A stretch of DNA of 64,000 nucleotides from Pleurostoma richardsiae (taxonomy: Eukaryota; Ascomycota; Sordariomycetes; Calosphaeriales; Pleurostomataceae): assembly GCA_030052745.1 (NCBI GenBank), contig JANBVO010000012.1:1-64000 (forward strand). Direction: 5' to 3'. How positions within the stretch are numbered: position 1 is the stretch's first letter; each line of letters opens with the position of its first letter. Below, piece by piece: positions 36,641 through 48,217 of the stretch. The notes under the pieces are model-generated. The model saw nothing but the letters and a program-made list of their open reading frames with translations. It was not told where the DNA came from and searched no databases. Position numbers and translations under genes: made by a program.

Positions 36641-36995
36641 TCCCATCTACCTGCTAACCTGAGGTAATATCTCTAGAGGTAGGTGCCCTAGGTATTCTCA
36701 CAATGTTTAGGTTGTCGTTCCGGGTCTTTCAAGTTACCTTACCTACTTGACCTCTCAAGCCTCTCAAGTGTCGAAGGTAGGTAGGTATCTTGTATACCTT
36801 CAGCAAGGGCCTGCGTAGGTTACGTACCTACCTAGGTATCTCTGTACGTTCCCTATCGACGCGACTACCTAAGCCACACTTAGGTAGGTAAGGTAGGTTC
36901 CATATCTAATTACGAAGTACCTACTTTAAGCGTATACGAAGGACTGCCCGGACTTCTGCCGCCTCCATGCCTCTGCCTAGGTACCTTCTAAGGTT
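36641..36995. repeat. Dense cluster of short TAGGTA/TACCTA repeats
   Basis: Within about 350 bp the words TAGGTA, TACCTA, GGTACC and ACCTAGGT recur many times on both strands, with an exact TACCTAGGTA at 36829-36838. Between them are normal sequences, so this is an interspersed rather than a strict tandem array. The same words occur in other intergenic regions of the window and are rare in its coding exons. Confidence 0.6.
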
Positions 36996-37378
36996 CGCCC
37001 CGTCGCCTATACGCCTACATGTGCCTATAAATATCGCGCAGCAGCAATGATATCCCAGGACAGGTCTAACCTGCGTTTCAGAGAATGATCGGTTGTCCCA
37101 CCAACTGGCGGCGACACGAACTGGGCGTGTCGAGTTCCAGATCGCGCTGCAAGCGGCGGCCGCAGGAACGGCGTGCCATCCCTGGTGGACATCGCGCTGA
37201 AGGGTTTCACGGACAACATCGGCGACGCGTCTGAGGAACATATAAACCTCCTTCCTTCGGGGAAACTCTCGTCTGTCTATATCTATTTGCTACAAAGATC
37301 AAATGCCCTCGTTCATTCTTCCTTTCAAGGTTGGGTCGCTTGACTACCGCGTCGCTTGAACACGGTCGTTGACCGGCA

Positions 37379-38523
37379 TTGGCAGCGGCCTGTCCTAACA
37401 CGCCTGGAGGTTCTTGTCTCAAGGACACCGACAAAGGAACACTCGACCTCTATCGTCACTACCAGGAGATCAGCAAACCTTCCCTCGAACTGTCGCTGTA
37501 TCCCCAACCCTTGACTTCACTCAGCTTTGACTTCATCGCCCACTTGAGCATATGCTGGCCATGCTCATTGAGGGACACCGAGCTACTGCTCCTGGCTGGA
37601 CCGGATAATCTCGGCATCCTCGAGATCATCGCACCGAGTGCTGGTGGTACACCATTTCCCCAGATAAGTGATCGCTTGGTAAAAGCATGGAGTCTGCAAC
37701 CAGGTGTCTTCCCCGTGCTCCGCATCTTGAGGGGATACCGATCCGTTACCGAACAATCAGTGCGCTATACGTCGAGATTCCCCTCTTTGGCCGTCTTCGG
37801 TGTTGTGGCTGTAGAGGCAATTTGGCAAATGCCGCTGAATTTGCCATTGGGTACGACTGGCACTTGGAAGACGCCTCCTTTGGATCCGCCGACTTCGTCT
37901 CACCCTCCTTGTCGTTCTTCCAGACACATTGGGGTTTCGATTCCTGAAAGACGCAGAAGAGCCATTGTTTTGACACCATGCTGCAGGTAATGTACGATGG
38001 TGACGAGAAACCTGTCAAGTTGGTATGACAGAAGGAGTGGCGGGCCCTACATGGAACCGTTGACCAGGCAGCGGCCATGGAAATTTGGGCCCGGAGCTTT
38101 GGCAAAGATGCGACTGCTGAGAAGGAAACACATGAATCGATTGCGGATTTTCGGTCATGGCATTTCTGGCTCTTCGCACTCGTGCACCAGCGATGGTGCG
38201 ATCAGGATCTCCTGCCAAGAGGACTTGTTGTCGATGTTGTTGCATCCATAGGGAACCTTCCTCTGCTCCGAGGCCTATCGCGAGCTTACAGCTTGGCAAT
38301 AGGGCCCCGGTCCGTCGCTCTCCTTATAGCCAGTCAGGATCTCTGTGTACATCGCTCACGTCTTTTTTTTTGCCGCTCGCGCGAGGAAGTATGCTGTGCT
38401 CCTCAAAGTACCCAGGCAATGCCAAGCACGCAGACCCATCAGGCTGTTCGTCAATCCTTCCTCAGACCCCGTAAGAGGCAAAAGCTTGGGGACATGCTGA
38501 ATCTGTTTACAGCGGATCAGTGA
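37379..38523 (+). pseudogene. Broken gene for an uncharacterised fungal protein (tentative)
   Basis: Reading is protein-like but must change frame several times. Frame 37379-~37830 gives LRDTELLLLAGPDNLGILE and LRILRGYRSVTEQSV, then RFPSLAVFGV. The next frame gives NAAEFAIGYDWHLEDASF, a TGA at 37945-37947, and KEWRALHG after another TGA at 38026-38028 (the second could lie in a 48-bp GT...AG segment). It continues as RSWHFWLFALVHQRWCD. A third frame carries PRPIASLQLGNRAP (from about 38255), and the first returns with KRQKLGDMLNLF before a stop at 38521-38523. The pieces resemble an uncharacterised protein family common in Sordariomycetes, with order preserved. I read this as a pseudogene with at least two frameshifts and one stop; sequencing errors or missed introns are the alternatives. 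Confidence 0.4.
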
Positions 38524-39614
38524 CGGCGAAAGTTAAGGGAGGAGTGCAAGTTAGTCAGGAACCCACGTCTAGCAGGCACGTCGGGCTGGTTCTATGGAAA
38601 TGCCATGATGTGCACTCAAGAGAGATTCTAACTAGGCCAACACGATATATTGTCACCAGAAAAATAGCAGCAAATCGGGAGAAACACTCTGAGAAGAATC
38701 AGAGCACACCCCTACCGTTACATTGTACATGTTAGCATGTGAGGATGTCCTGCTATTAGTGAGGGACCCCCAAATGATCTCACAGCTTGACTCCTAATGA
38801 TCAGTTGTCCACTGGAGGATTGCCTGGGCAAATGTGAATAGTGCAGGCAGTTTGTCTCCATACTCGGAGCAACTACGTCTAGAGCAAGAAAGCTCTGACT
38901 GAGTCTTACTACATTCGTTGCGTCGCGTGCATCTTCACAAGGGCCACGTACCACCAGCCTTTCCAGTTGACGGTCCTAGCAGGAATAAGCATGTCTCTCT
39001 AGGAAGCCACATCACCGTCATCATATAGAGTCTAGACAGATTAGGGGTCTAATCGAAGAAAATCACGATGGGAATTGAGCCGTCATGCTCGAAGGTATGT
39101 ATCGTCAAAATGATTTCTCCGGATACCCAATGCAGCGGATGAAGCTGTCGCAGGTTGGAGGGTAAGCAGACGAATGAGTTTATCTCTCCTCCCTTTCCAC
39201 TTTTGACTGCCACCTGAAGTATACACCCGGGTAGTAAAAAGGATATAGGAGGTTTGTTATGTGTTTTAATGATGAAAGAAGGGCGAGAATCAAAGACGGG
39301 AGAGGGAAGATGGGAATTCAGGTTCAGGGCTCGGGAGAAAGATTGGCCGTCCCGGAAGAATTCGTTACCATAGGCATCGTATCTGATTGCTAGGTATATC
39401 CTGCCTAAGTGGGGTGAGGACCTAAGCGGGGTACCTGTGTGGTAATCATCCATCTATCCTGAAGATATTAAGTTGCACAACAATTCCTCATCCCCCATTC
39501 GCTCACTGCGAATTATAAAGTTTCTTTTAGACTTATCTAGTACATAGTTCTGCGAAACCTCATACTCTCCTCGACTTACCCATCCGCTTCATTCCGCAGA
39601 AGCAGGAGAACAAA
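38524..39614. other. Intergenic region before the PP28 gene
   Basis: About 1.1 kb. A 134-codon minus-strand ORF at 39049-39453 has no recognisable family or splice context and may be chance. The promoter of the PP28 gene should lie in 39460-39614. Confidence 0.4.
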
Positions 39615-40513
39615 ATGGCTGGAGGTGGACCGGGAACGAACTCGCGCGGGCGGGGCGGCAAGTTCAGAAAGTTCACCCGTGGAGGTATACTAACATTGGG
39701 CACACGAACCCACAAGCCCCGTTCCTTGTTTGCGGTATATCCTTTGCTGATTAGGCTGCTGAGAATAGGCGGGAAGCATTTTTCGCGCGACCTTCGACCC
39801 CTCGACGCTGATGGAAACGAGATCAGCATGTGGAGTGAGGGGGCTAAGCGAGCCGCTGGAGCAGACGAGGAACCCGATGATGATGAGGAGTCCGGAGACG
39901 AATCGGAAGATGAGGGCCAATCCGCCGCACAAGTGGAAGCGGCTACAAGAGAGGATCGCAAGAAGGAAAGGAAGGCCCGCAAAGACGCCGCTATCGCCAA
40001 GGCAAAAGCACAAGCTGTCCAGGTCGGCGACCTCCCTCCGAGTGATTCTGGCGAGGATGACACCGATGATGATATGCCCGCCAACCCCAATCATTCACTT
40101 GCGGCGAGGAATCAGGCGAAGGCCCCATCTGCCGGTATCAATGCAGCCACGGAGGGCATAAAGGGTCTGAACGTTGCGCCGCAGAGCAGACGCGAGCGCG
40201 AGCTGCTTGAGGCCCAGCAGGCCAAGGAGAGATACAGGAAACTGCAGGAGGCCGGGAAAACCGATGAGGCTAAGGCCGATCTCGCGCGGTTGAGGGTAAT
40301 TCGAGAAAAGAGAGAGGCAGAGGCCGCCAGAAAGCAGGTTTGTCATCTTCTCCAGTGCCCACTGGCCCGACATATGCTGACCGCCATCTCAAGGCAGAAA
40401 AGGAAGAGCGAGAAGCACAGGAGAAGGCCAAGAAAGCAGAGGTCGAAGCTAAGGAGGCCAGGAAGCGCGCGGCGGCTGCCGGACCAACCAACAAGGCCAA
40501 GGGTAAAAAGTAA
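39615..40513 (+). CDS. PP28/PDAP1-type casein-kinase-substrate phosphoprotein
   Basis: Small, highly charged, heat-stable phosphoprotein of uncertain role. Three exons: 39615-39684, 39769-40337, 40394-40513; introns of 84 and 56 bp; 252 aa. The N-terminus is Gly/Arg-rich ([20 protein letters not shown]). An acidic Glu/Asp/Ser block (about residues 50-85) and a Lys/Arg/Ala-rich segment follow. The PP28 signature lies at [26 protein letters not shown] and continues as [28 protein letters not shown], probably a long helix. The tail is Lys/Ala-rich and ends in KAKGKK. Reading past 40337 without splicing gives a false Arg/Pro-rich C-terminus up to 40703. Confidence 0.88.
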
Positions 40514-40827
40514 GAAGGACGTACTTATATTGAGCCAACTCAACAACTTCGTCTCACAGGAGTCGCCGTCGTCCGTATTCGCTGTTATTTTGGCCAAATT
40601 GCCCACCTTTCTAGCTCCTGTCTCCGCTCATCCACCGCTCGTCTACTGGCTTAATATCAGAAGTCATATTCGTAGCAGCAGACGCAAAGCCCCTCAGCAG
40701 TGACGGGGTTCTCAGGGAAGGGCCAAGGCCACTGAACCTTCAGGCGGCTGAATAGGAGTTGAGTGAGTGGACTTGTAGACAGTGGTAGTTGGAAACAGTA
40801 CCGAATGGCACGTCTCTTGTGCCTCTC
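40514..40827. other. Convergent 3' region
   Basis: About 310 bp between the stop codons of two convergent genes; it should hold both 3' UTRs. Nothing else seen. Confidence 0.5.
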
Positions 40828-41959
40828 TCACATCCCGGCCGGACCCTCAGAACCGACGCTCTGCTTCCAAAAGTCGTCAAAATCAACACCCTCTGAGGCA
40901 AAGAGGTCTCTAATGCTCTTGGCCACTTCATCCTGTTTCTCGGGGCCGAAACCACCTGGCCGTGATGCCTCAAACTGGACAATTTCCTGGCTCGAGGTTA
41001 GTGACAGTCTGAAACCAGGCGAAGCCAAGCAGGAATTGTTCGGCTAGGAATGGAGACATGTTTTTGACGGGTAGGGGCTCGAAACTTACGATCCAACGGA
41101 AAAATAAGTCCTCCTTGCCAACGGATGCAAGAGCATCCCTGAAGGCGAGGACCTGCCTTCGCCTCTCATCCTCCTGCGCGTTTTCGCCCACCCTAGTATC
41201 TAAGCACATCCAGCCATAGTCTTCATGGAACGCCAACACTAAGGTCTGGAACGCATCCAAGGTAAGAGTCCCTTCGTCGATAAGAGATGTAGCGTGTACC
41301 ATGGCCGCCCAATCCAGATCCCACTGACCATTCATGGTAAGATAGCCAGTCTTCTCCTGCAGGTACATGGGGGAGATTGCTGTAGCCACCGTGGATAAGA
41401 GTGCCGTCCTGGCGGAAGGGTTTGCAACGACGTCTCCTAGACCCCTGTCCCAAGTGCGGCTGCGGCGGACATATATCTCCTTGTCCCTGAAGCCAACGTT
41501 CCACCTCCAGGACACTGGGTTGCCATGCGCTTGGCCAAGGCAGAACTCGACAGGCCAAGGCCAGACGAAGACGAAGAGAATGAAGTCCAGCAGGAAGGTC
41601 AAGCTGCGCCGCAGGACAGTCTTTGCTAGCGATGCCCAAGACGAATCGGCAGCTACGACAGTAGCCTCATTTGGGTAGCCCAGGGTCGTGGCTAGCAGCT
41701 TGAAGTAATACGGTCCGGCGTGATATGCGCGCCACATGAACAGCAAGACGATGCTGACGTTCAGCAAGACAGGCACGAGGAAAATCTTCTTCTTAAAATT
41801 GCTTGGCTTCGAGTCGATGTGGGCAATGTAAACGTGCTCTTTTGAGAGAGTCTTGGAGAATGGCGCAAGAGCTCCTGGAGCTCGCTTGAAGGGCTGAGGT
41901 GGTGTATCTGAGCTGGAGGCTTTCGCTCGTCGTCCAATGGCCTTTTTCGAGGACGCCAT
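40828..41959 (-). CDS. Conserved fungal membrane protein of unknown function
   Basis: I do not recognise a named family. Two exons, 41959-41090 and 40986-40828, with a 103-bp intron (GTAAGT donor, CAG acceptor); 342 aa. Residues 1-55 are basic and Ser/Pro-rich. Two likely membrane helices follow: FLVPVLLNVSIVLLFMWRAY (about 60-80) and FLLDFILFVFVWPWPVEF (about 125-142). A soluble part with well-ordered composition follows (GNPVSWRWNVGFRDKEIYVR, SPMYLQEKTGYLTMNGQWD, AMVHATSLIDEGTLTLDAF). It ends, after the splice, in EIVQFEASRPGGFGPEKQDE and a short acidic tail. The basic N-terminus would suit mitochondria or the ER, but this is a guess. The gene diverges from IFM1. Confidence 0.75.
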
Positions 41960-42741
41960 GGTACCGGAGTCAATGGAATGGCGATATATTAATGACAGTG
42001 ATTGCGAGGTCCGGCAAATGTCCCACAACGACACCAGAATGTCTCCAGGAAGGTCCTCGAGGTGCGTTACTTTCTGAGTTGATGGATAGTAACTTGGGAG
42101 ATTCTTTGCTCGTAGTTGGTTGACATAGGTAGGTATGTTCTTAGAGTACCTCACGAAGACTCGGGGACGATGGTGAGCATCGGTTCCTTCCCTTCGGAAG
42201 CGGAAATTGTACTCCGTAACGTGTACACAGGCGGTACTGTACCTAACTACTTTAGGTATACACATGTAGGTGCCTAACAATACATCGATCCATATAGGTA
42301 GGGCTGGTAGGGCACATCCAACGTTGGCTGATAGGTAAGTCTCTTTTTTTTTTTTTTTTTTTTTTTTTTCCCCTGCTTTGGATGGGTAGGTAGCTAAGGT
42401 GCCTGCCTGAAGTGTTAACTACCTTATTTAGATAAGTAAGGTAGACAGATACCTGAACCTAGTATGTAGGTAGGTACTTTGATTTTAAGACCGGCTGTTG
42501 ATTATTAATGGAGAACTCTGTGTACATAGCTGGGGGTTACATGAGTTTCGGGAATAACCTGGAAGGTAACTTCCGCAAGCTTGAATTATGTACCTAGGTA
42601 CTGCAGGTATCTAGGTAGGTAGCTAATATTCTACGACCTTAATCGAAGGCGAAAGTGAAGACCTCCTTTCCTTTACTCGGAGACAAGACAGCACTCGGAT
42701 ACCCGGTGCGTACTTGTTCATCGGCCTGAATCAAACAGAAT
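41960..42741. other. Divergent promoter region with a 26-T tract and TAGGTA repeats
   Basis: About 780 bp between two divergent genes. An uninterrupted run of 26 T lies at 42344-42369. Short TAGGTA-type repeats flank it, with an exact TACCTAGGTA at 42591-42600. No gene is supported. Confidence 0.6.
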
Positions 42742-45700
42742 ATGCTCGCAAGGAAACCATGTAACGTGAGTTTTGCCGCCTTGCGCCGCACTCTTTTAGC
42801 TCCAGACCTAGGAATATGAAGTGCTGACTTGGAATGACTGCTTCAAGAGCCAAGGCAGTTCCTCCCCCCATGCCTTTTGCCGTCGCGCTTGTGCGCCTGC
42901 GCTGCAGCGAGCTCTCCATATCTGCGAACTGTCTTCTACACCGTTTCGAAGCCTTCCATCGCTGTCAATGGGCCCGCCCCCACGGCCTATATACACCCGG
43001 TGGTCATGCAGAGGCTTCCTGGCTGCTAGACGACCTGGAGCATTGACCGTGAGATGTGCCAGGAGATCACAGTCAAGTCCTTTTGCGGTTCATGCTCCAT
43101 CGAGGACCTCTGCAACACCCTCGCTCTTGACGCATTCTGGAAATAGTGCTCGCACGGGTGACAGGCCGCCGGTCAAACCATCGCAAAATGAGGGCGGCCA
43201 GAGAACGGGACCTCCATTCACGGCATCCTGGGGAAGCGTGTCCTGGTCGCCATCGTTTTCTCCACGACAGAGCTCAGGCGTCGAAGGCGAAGGCCTTCTA
43301 CCGCATGAACAGGTTGCCCGTGAACGGGCTCTTAAAGAGTTCTCGAGACAAGGGCATCGAGGACATAGTGACGAGTCAGATCGACGGAATAGTGATGTCC
43401 TTCATGATGCCGCCCAGCATAAAAACGCACACGCGAAGGAACAAGATGGAGCGACTTCCAAGCAACGTGACATGCCAATAGGCACGCAAACGGTGCTGGG
43501 TTCTTTCCGGAGCGTACCAGGAAAGCTTGGTTCTTCCCGCCCGTTGCGGCGGGCTCCTCCTGTGCAGCCATTTTTGTCTAGTCAGGAGCGGGATATGGCA
43601 GCCTCTAACTATCCTCGGGTCCTCGGAAAGATTGGCCACGGCCGGCAGGATGGAAGGTCACTTGCAGAACGGGTGCTCCAAGGACACAGACGCAATCCGG
43701 TTCATCGTCGTCCAGAGAATTCCAACACGTCACCACGGGACGAGAGAGTCTCTCATCACGTGGAATGGGGCCTTCTAAATCGAAGGAACAGTAACACCCC
43801 ATCAATCCCTGGCAGAGCTCCTATTCCGACAGACCCTCGACGGTCCGGCGTAACGCACACGCTGGCAGGTGACAAAAAACCGACCAAACAAAGCGAAGGG
43901 GCCATGCATAAGACAGTTGGCTTTTTATCTCGGTTTAGGGATCACGTGGCGACTGCAGACAGAACATTGGAGAAGCAGAGTCAAGAAGATGCCACGTGGA
44001 ACAGGGTGAAAGTGGAGGTGAAGGATGGAGCAGAGAAGGCGAACCGGCCAGCCTTGAGAGAACTTGAGGCTGCGTCCGGTAGGCATGGTGCTACCTCGAT
44101 CGCTCCTACGTCACGTCGAACACTCAATCGCGATCGGGACCGCTCCGACAAATCACGCACGCCCACCAGGCCAAGGAGAAGTGGCTCACACTCTAGGATT
44201 CTAGAGGAGGAGGATGGGGACTACGACGACAGCACTGTGAAAAGGCTGGAAGAGCGTCGTCTTCGGAAAGCAGAGAGAAAGGCCCAAATGGAGAGGGAGT
44301 TGCAGCAAAGAGGCCCTACGCCTATCCTTCTTCCCGAGTTCATTACTGTCTCGAGTCTAGCAGCTGCGTTGGGCGTAAGACCTGAACAGTTTGTTCTGCA
44401 GCTTGGAGAGCTCGGTTTTGAGAACATCAGTCACAACAGCATCATGACCGGCGAGACGGCGGCCCTCGTCGCCACCGAATATGGCTTTGAACCCACAGTG
44501 GATGATGGTGCGTCTCGAGATTTGAAACGTCGCCCGACACCGACCGACTCGTCATCGCTGCCGGCCCGGCCGCCGATTGTGACTATCATGGGACATGTGG
44601 ATCACGGCAAGACGACTATGCTCGACTGGTTCCGGAAATCGTCCATCGCTGCTCAGGAGCATGGAGGCATTACCCAGCACATCGGCGCGTTTTCTGTAAA
44701 GCTTCCGTCCGGGAGACAGATAACTTTCCTTGACACCCCTGGCCATGCTGCTTTCTTAACAATGCGCCAGCGTGGTGCGAACGTCACTGATATTGTTATT
44801 CTTGTCGTGGCTGCTGATGATAGCGTCAAGCCACAAACACTTGAGGCTCTCAAACATGCCCGTGCTGCGAACGTGCCCATTATTGTCGCCATTAACAAGA
44901 TCGACAAGGATGAGGCTCGAGTAGAACAGGTCAAGGCTGACCTGGCTCGCCATGACGTGGAGATAGAGGACTTTGGGGGCGATGTCCAAGTGGTATGTGT
45001 CAGCGGTAAGACGGGCCAAGGCATGGATGACCTCGAAGAGAGCATCCTCACATTGTCTGAAATCCTGGATATACATGCCGAAACGGATGGCATGGCAGAG
45101 GGTTGGGTTCTGGAGGCCAGTATCAAGCCGACCGGGAAAGTTGCTACCGTTTTGGTGAAGCGAGGAACTCTGAGACCTGGTGATTGTATCATGGCCGGCA
45201 CCACATGGGCGAAGATTAGACTGTTACGCGATGAGTCCGGGGCCGAGATTCGTGAGGCGCCGCCCGGAACCCCGGTAGAGATCCTGGGATGGAAGGATAT
45301 CCCTTCCGCAGGCGAGGAAGTCTTGCAGGCACCGGACGAGTCGAGGGCAAAGACGGCTGCGGAGTATCGTCAAGAACTGCGTGACAGGGAAAGGGCCATG
45401 ACCGAGAAGTCGTTGCAGGAGCGCCAAGAGCGCGAGAAGGCGGAGCGAGACGCCCTGCTTGAAGGGGACACCGAGTTTTTTGAGCCCGACCAGAATAGCA
45501 CAAAGGTGCTGAATTTCGCTGTCAAAGGCGATGTGATAGGATCGGTCGAGGCCGTCTGTGCCGCGGTCTTGGAAATTGGAAATAACGAGGTTCGCCCTCG
45601 TATCCTTCGCTCGTCCGCAGGCCAAATCACCGAATACGATGTGGAACACGCTGCCACCACAAACAGTTTCATCGTCAACTTTAACAATCCCATTCCCGGC

Positions 45701-46184
45701 TATATCAAGAGGCTGGCCGAAGACTCTGGCGTCAAGATCCTCGATCACACGGTCATCTACCACCTTACAGGAGATGTTAAGGAGAAGCTCTCCGAACTGT
45801 TACCCCCGGCCATCTCGACGAGGGTTCTTGGAGAAGCAGAAGTTCTGCAAGTTTTCCCAATCAACATGAAAGGTCGCGCGTACAAGAACATCGCAGGATG
45901 CAGAGTACGTAACGGCCAGATAAGCAAGTCCGCGAAGTATAGGGTGCTGCGGAAAGGAGAAAACATCTTTGAAGGCGAGACAAGCCCTCCTAATATACTG
46001 TTTTTTTAAGGGTTACTAACAGCACTATTCAGGTGAGGCTGACTCCCTGAAACACGGCAAGAAAGACGTTACGGAGGTGAGAAAGGGCACTGAGTGTGGC
46101 TTATCTTTCAAAGATTGGGATGACATCCGCGAAGGCGACGAGATCCAGGCCTACGAAGAGATCAGAGAGAGAAGGCATCTGTGA
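42742..46184 (+). CDS. IFM1: Mitochondrial translation initiation factor IF-2
   Basis: GTPase that brings initiator tRNA to the mitochondrial small ribosomal subunit. Proposed exons: 42742-42765, 42812-45974, 46033-46184; 1112 aa. The long exon has no ATG before 42968, and the frame closes at a TAG only 12 bp before 42821; a 24-nt first exon (MLARKPCN) spliced over a 46-bp GTGAGT...CTAG intron supplies a start. A start at 42968 is the alternative. The N-terminal ~480 residues are basic and disordered, including a targeting-like Arg/Ser region. An IF2-N-like domain follows (LPEFITVSSLAAALGVRP). The G domain has IMGHVDHGKT, FLDTPGHAAF and AINKID. The last intron has a GC donor, an exact TACTAAC branch site and a CAG acceptor; it joins FEG to EADSLKHGKKDV, and the protein ends in GDEIQAYEE, as the family requires. 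Confidence 0.92.
45975..46032 (+). other. GC-AG intron of IFM1
   Basis: A 58-bp intron with donor AAG/GCGAGA, exact TACTAAC branch site 11 bp before the CAG, and in-frame homologous protein on both sides. No GT donor in this stretch gives the expected protein. Confidence 0.75.
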
Positions 46185-46482
46185 CGTCGTGGAGGGCACC
46201 CTCAAAGACGACCGCGTGAAATGGACAAGGGGATATTGCAGTAATCATGCGCTCAAGATGTTGCAGCGCATGCACCGGAAAAATCCATGACCACTACTCT
46301 TGTACACACCCAACTACCTATTTATTAAAAAGGTGACTTGGTGGACAAGCCCAAGTACCCGACTGGGTCACGCCTTACAGGCACTTCCTCTCGTAGGCCA
46401 ACACGTAGCAGACTTGCAAGTCGTTGGTCTAGTATGTGTCCCGGGAAGCTTGCCGCGAGGTTTCCCCTGTAGTGCCTTGGGC

Positions 46483-47697
46483 CTACCATTTCTTCGGGGC
46501 TGAAAGTGACGCCGACGTGAATGTTCGGCTCGTTACGGCAATTCTCGACCTCTCCTTTTCGAGCTTCGCGAGCCCGACGCGATCTGTAACAGGCGTGGCG
46601 TTCATGATGCCGTCGAACTCTGCATCCTCTTCCTCGTTGTCCGAGTCAGCTTCGATGGCTCGGTCGAGCTGGAGTCGCCGCAGATCCGGAATGCTCTCGG
46701 CAAATCTCTTGTCTTCCTGGCCAGTGTCCGTGGGATTGGAGAAGGGTCTCGAAGCCAGGACTTTTCTCCTAATATATTCCATGTCCGCATCGTCTTCGCT
46801 GGCGTCAGAAATGGCAAAAGGATCGCGATCTCTATCAACCTGTTCATGAGGCAGCGAAGACACGCCTTGGACCATGCAGGCATGTCCAAGGACAATACCG
46901 TTTACATGCCCAATCCCGCGTTCTGCGTCTCTTTCCTCGTCGTCCTCCTGGCCATCATCGGTTCCTGGATCCTCATCGGAGTCAGTTACAGGCCGACGAT
47001 TGACATTTCCGCCCTCCCACAAGTCATCTGTCGCGCCAGGCTCTCGATTCTCCGCATATTCTTTCTCTAGCCGTGCCATCCATTCCTCCTCGGTCTTCTT
47101 GATGTGTGCCTCGTCTGCACAGGCGGCATATCTCCTCAGCAAACTGGAATTGATCTCGAGGAAAGCGCGCCCGTAGGAGAAGGGTGCTAAGACTTGCTCG
47201 GCCCAGTCAGCGTGGCCGCATATATAGAAGGCAGCAGCAAGCGCCTCGACACAGTTAAGTCGCCAGGGCTTGCCGTAGTTGACGGGGTTCGCCGCCACAA
47301 GGTAAGGCAGCAGTCTCTCGCACTTGCCGCCGACCTTGCCCCATTGTATCTCCTTGACCCTGGCCCAGGAGCACTCCACGACAGCAGCGCCATACTGATC
47401 CATGGTGGCTGAGTCTGCCGGCGACAATACACGCTTTCCGTTCGGGGTTATGATGACGCCGTTGTGGCGCTGTCCAATATGAAGTTCGCGCATCAAGCCC
47501 AATTTGATGAGCTTCTTTCCTGAACAGCGCTTTGGGTCACAATGCCCAAGGTCCCAGCATGCCGCTTTGAAGGACGGGCGGGAGTCTGCTTGACTTCCCG
47601 TGTCATCGCCGCTCCGCGGCGCTCTGCTTGACCGAGGCGGCCCAGTGTGGGACTTCCTGCCTCTTGAGGAGAAGCCATCCTTCTTGTGTCGTACCAT
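46483..47697 (-). CDS. TSR3: 18S rRNA aminocarboxypropyltransferase Tsr3
   Basis: Transfers the aminocarboxypropyl group of S-adenosylmethionine to a hypermodified uridine of 18S rRNA late in 40S maturation. One open frame of 404 codons from the ATG at 47697; the frame is open a further 26 codons upstream, but MVRHKKDG fits the family's basic start. The catalytic N-half has DLGHCDPKRCSGKKLIKLG, SPADSATMDQYGAAVVECSW and RLLPYLVAANPVNYGKPWRLNCVEALAAA. The C-terminal ~180 residues are acidic and low in complexity, usual for fungal Tsr3. Residues encoded by 46840-46905 (GTAAAC...ACAG, 66 nt, no stop) interrupt the acidic tail with a hydrophobic stretch and may be an unspliced in-frame intron; then the protein is 382 aa. 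Convergent with IFM1 (300 bp). Confidence 0.92.
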   Translation of the reverse strand: MVRHKKDGFSSRGRKSHTGPPRSSRAPRSGDDTGSQADSRPSFKAACWDLGHCDPKRCSGKKLIKLGLMRELHIGQRHNGVIITPNGKRVLSPADSATMDQYGAAVVECSWARVKEIQWGKVGGKCERLLPYLVAANPVNYGKPWRLNCVEALAAAFYICGHADWAEQVLAPFSYGRAFLEINSSLLRRYAACADEAHIKKTEEEWMARLEKEYAENREPGATDDLWEGGNVNRRPVTDSDEDPGTDDGQEDDEERDAERGIGHVNGIVLGHACMVQGVSSLPHEQVDRDRDPFAISDASEDDADMEYIRRKVLASRPFSNPTDTGQEDKRFAESIPDLRRLQLDRAIEADSDNEEEDAEFDGIMNATPVTDRVGLAKLEKERSRIAVTSRTFTSASLSAPKKW

Positions 47698-48217
47698 GTC
47701 GCTCTTTTTACGGGACCAGCTCAGGGATAGAAAAAGGGGAGTGCTGTCATCTGCCTCGTGGTAATTTGAAGGCAAAGATCACTTGGGCGGGAAAAAGTGA
47801 GACGTGTTACGGTTATCCGATTGATAAAGGTAAGCTCGTTAGGTTCGGCGTGCGGCTGCTGGCACGCCCCACGTCCCTCCCAGCAGGGTACGAAATCTGG
47901 GTAGGTGGTACCTAGGCAAGGTACCTACCTATCTCAAGGGCTCTGTGTACGTAAGCCACCAGGTATCAATGGTTTGCGACTGAAGCTTCGTGATGCGGGC
48001 AGCATCCCTCTCTTTCCACCAGACTGTAGGTAATCTGCGTGGTCTCGCCCGCCCACGCGCCTAACAGGTATCAGGACAACCTTTGCGATTATTTCCCGTA
48101 TCTGCGCTGCAAGTTGCAAGGAATCCAGACTCCCTGGATACTGTGGCGACGGTCGGGGCGCTACGCTCGCATTCTCAGGACAGGACCGTATCACTTTAGC
48201 GGGACGGGGCCATCACG
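47698..48217. other. TSR3/GGA divergent promoter region
   Basis: About 520 bp between two divergent start codons. GGTACCTAGG-type repeats lie at 47906-47932. No gene is supported. Confidence 0.5.

Noticed and set aside
39049-39453. 134-codon minus-strand ORF
   Set aside because: No recognisable domain, no neighbouring exons that extend it, and it stands alone in a non-coding stretch. Kept only as a remark.
40338-40703. C-terminal extension of the PP28 ORF
   Set aside because: It is intron and out-of-frame sequence; splicing at 40337/40394 gives the expected Lys/Ala-rich end.
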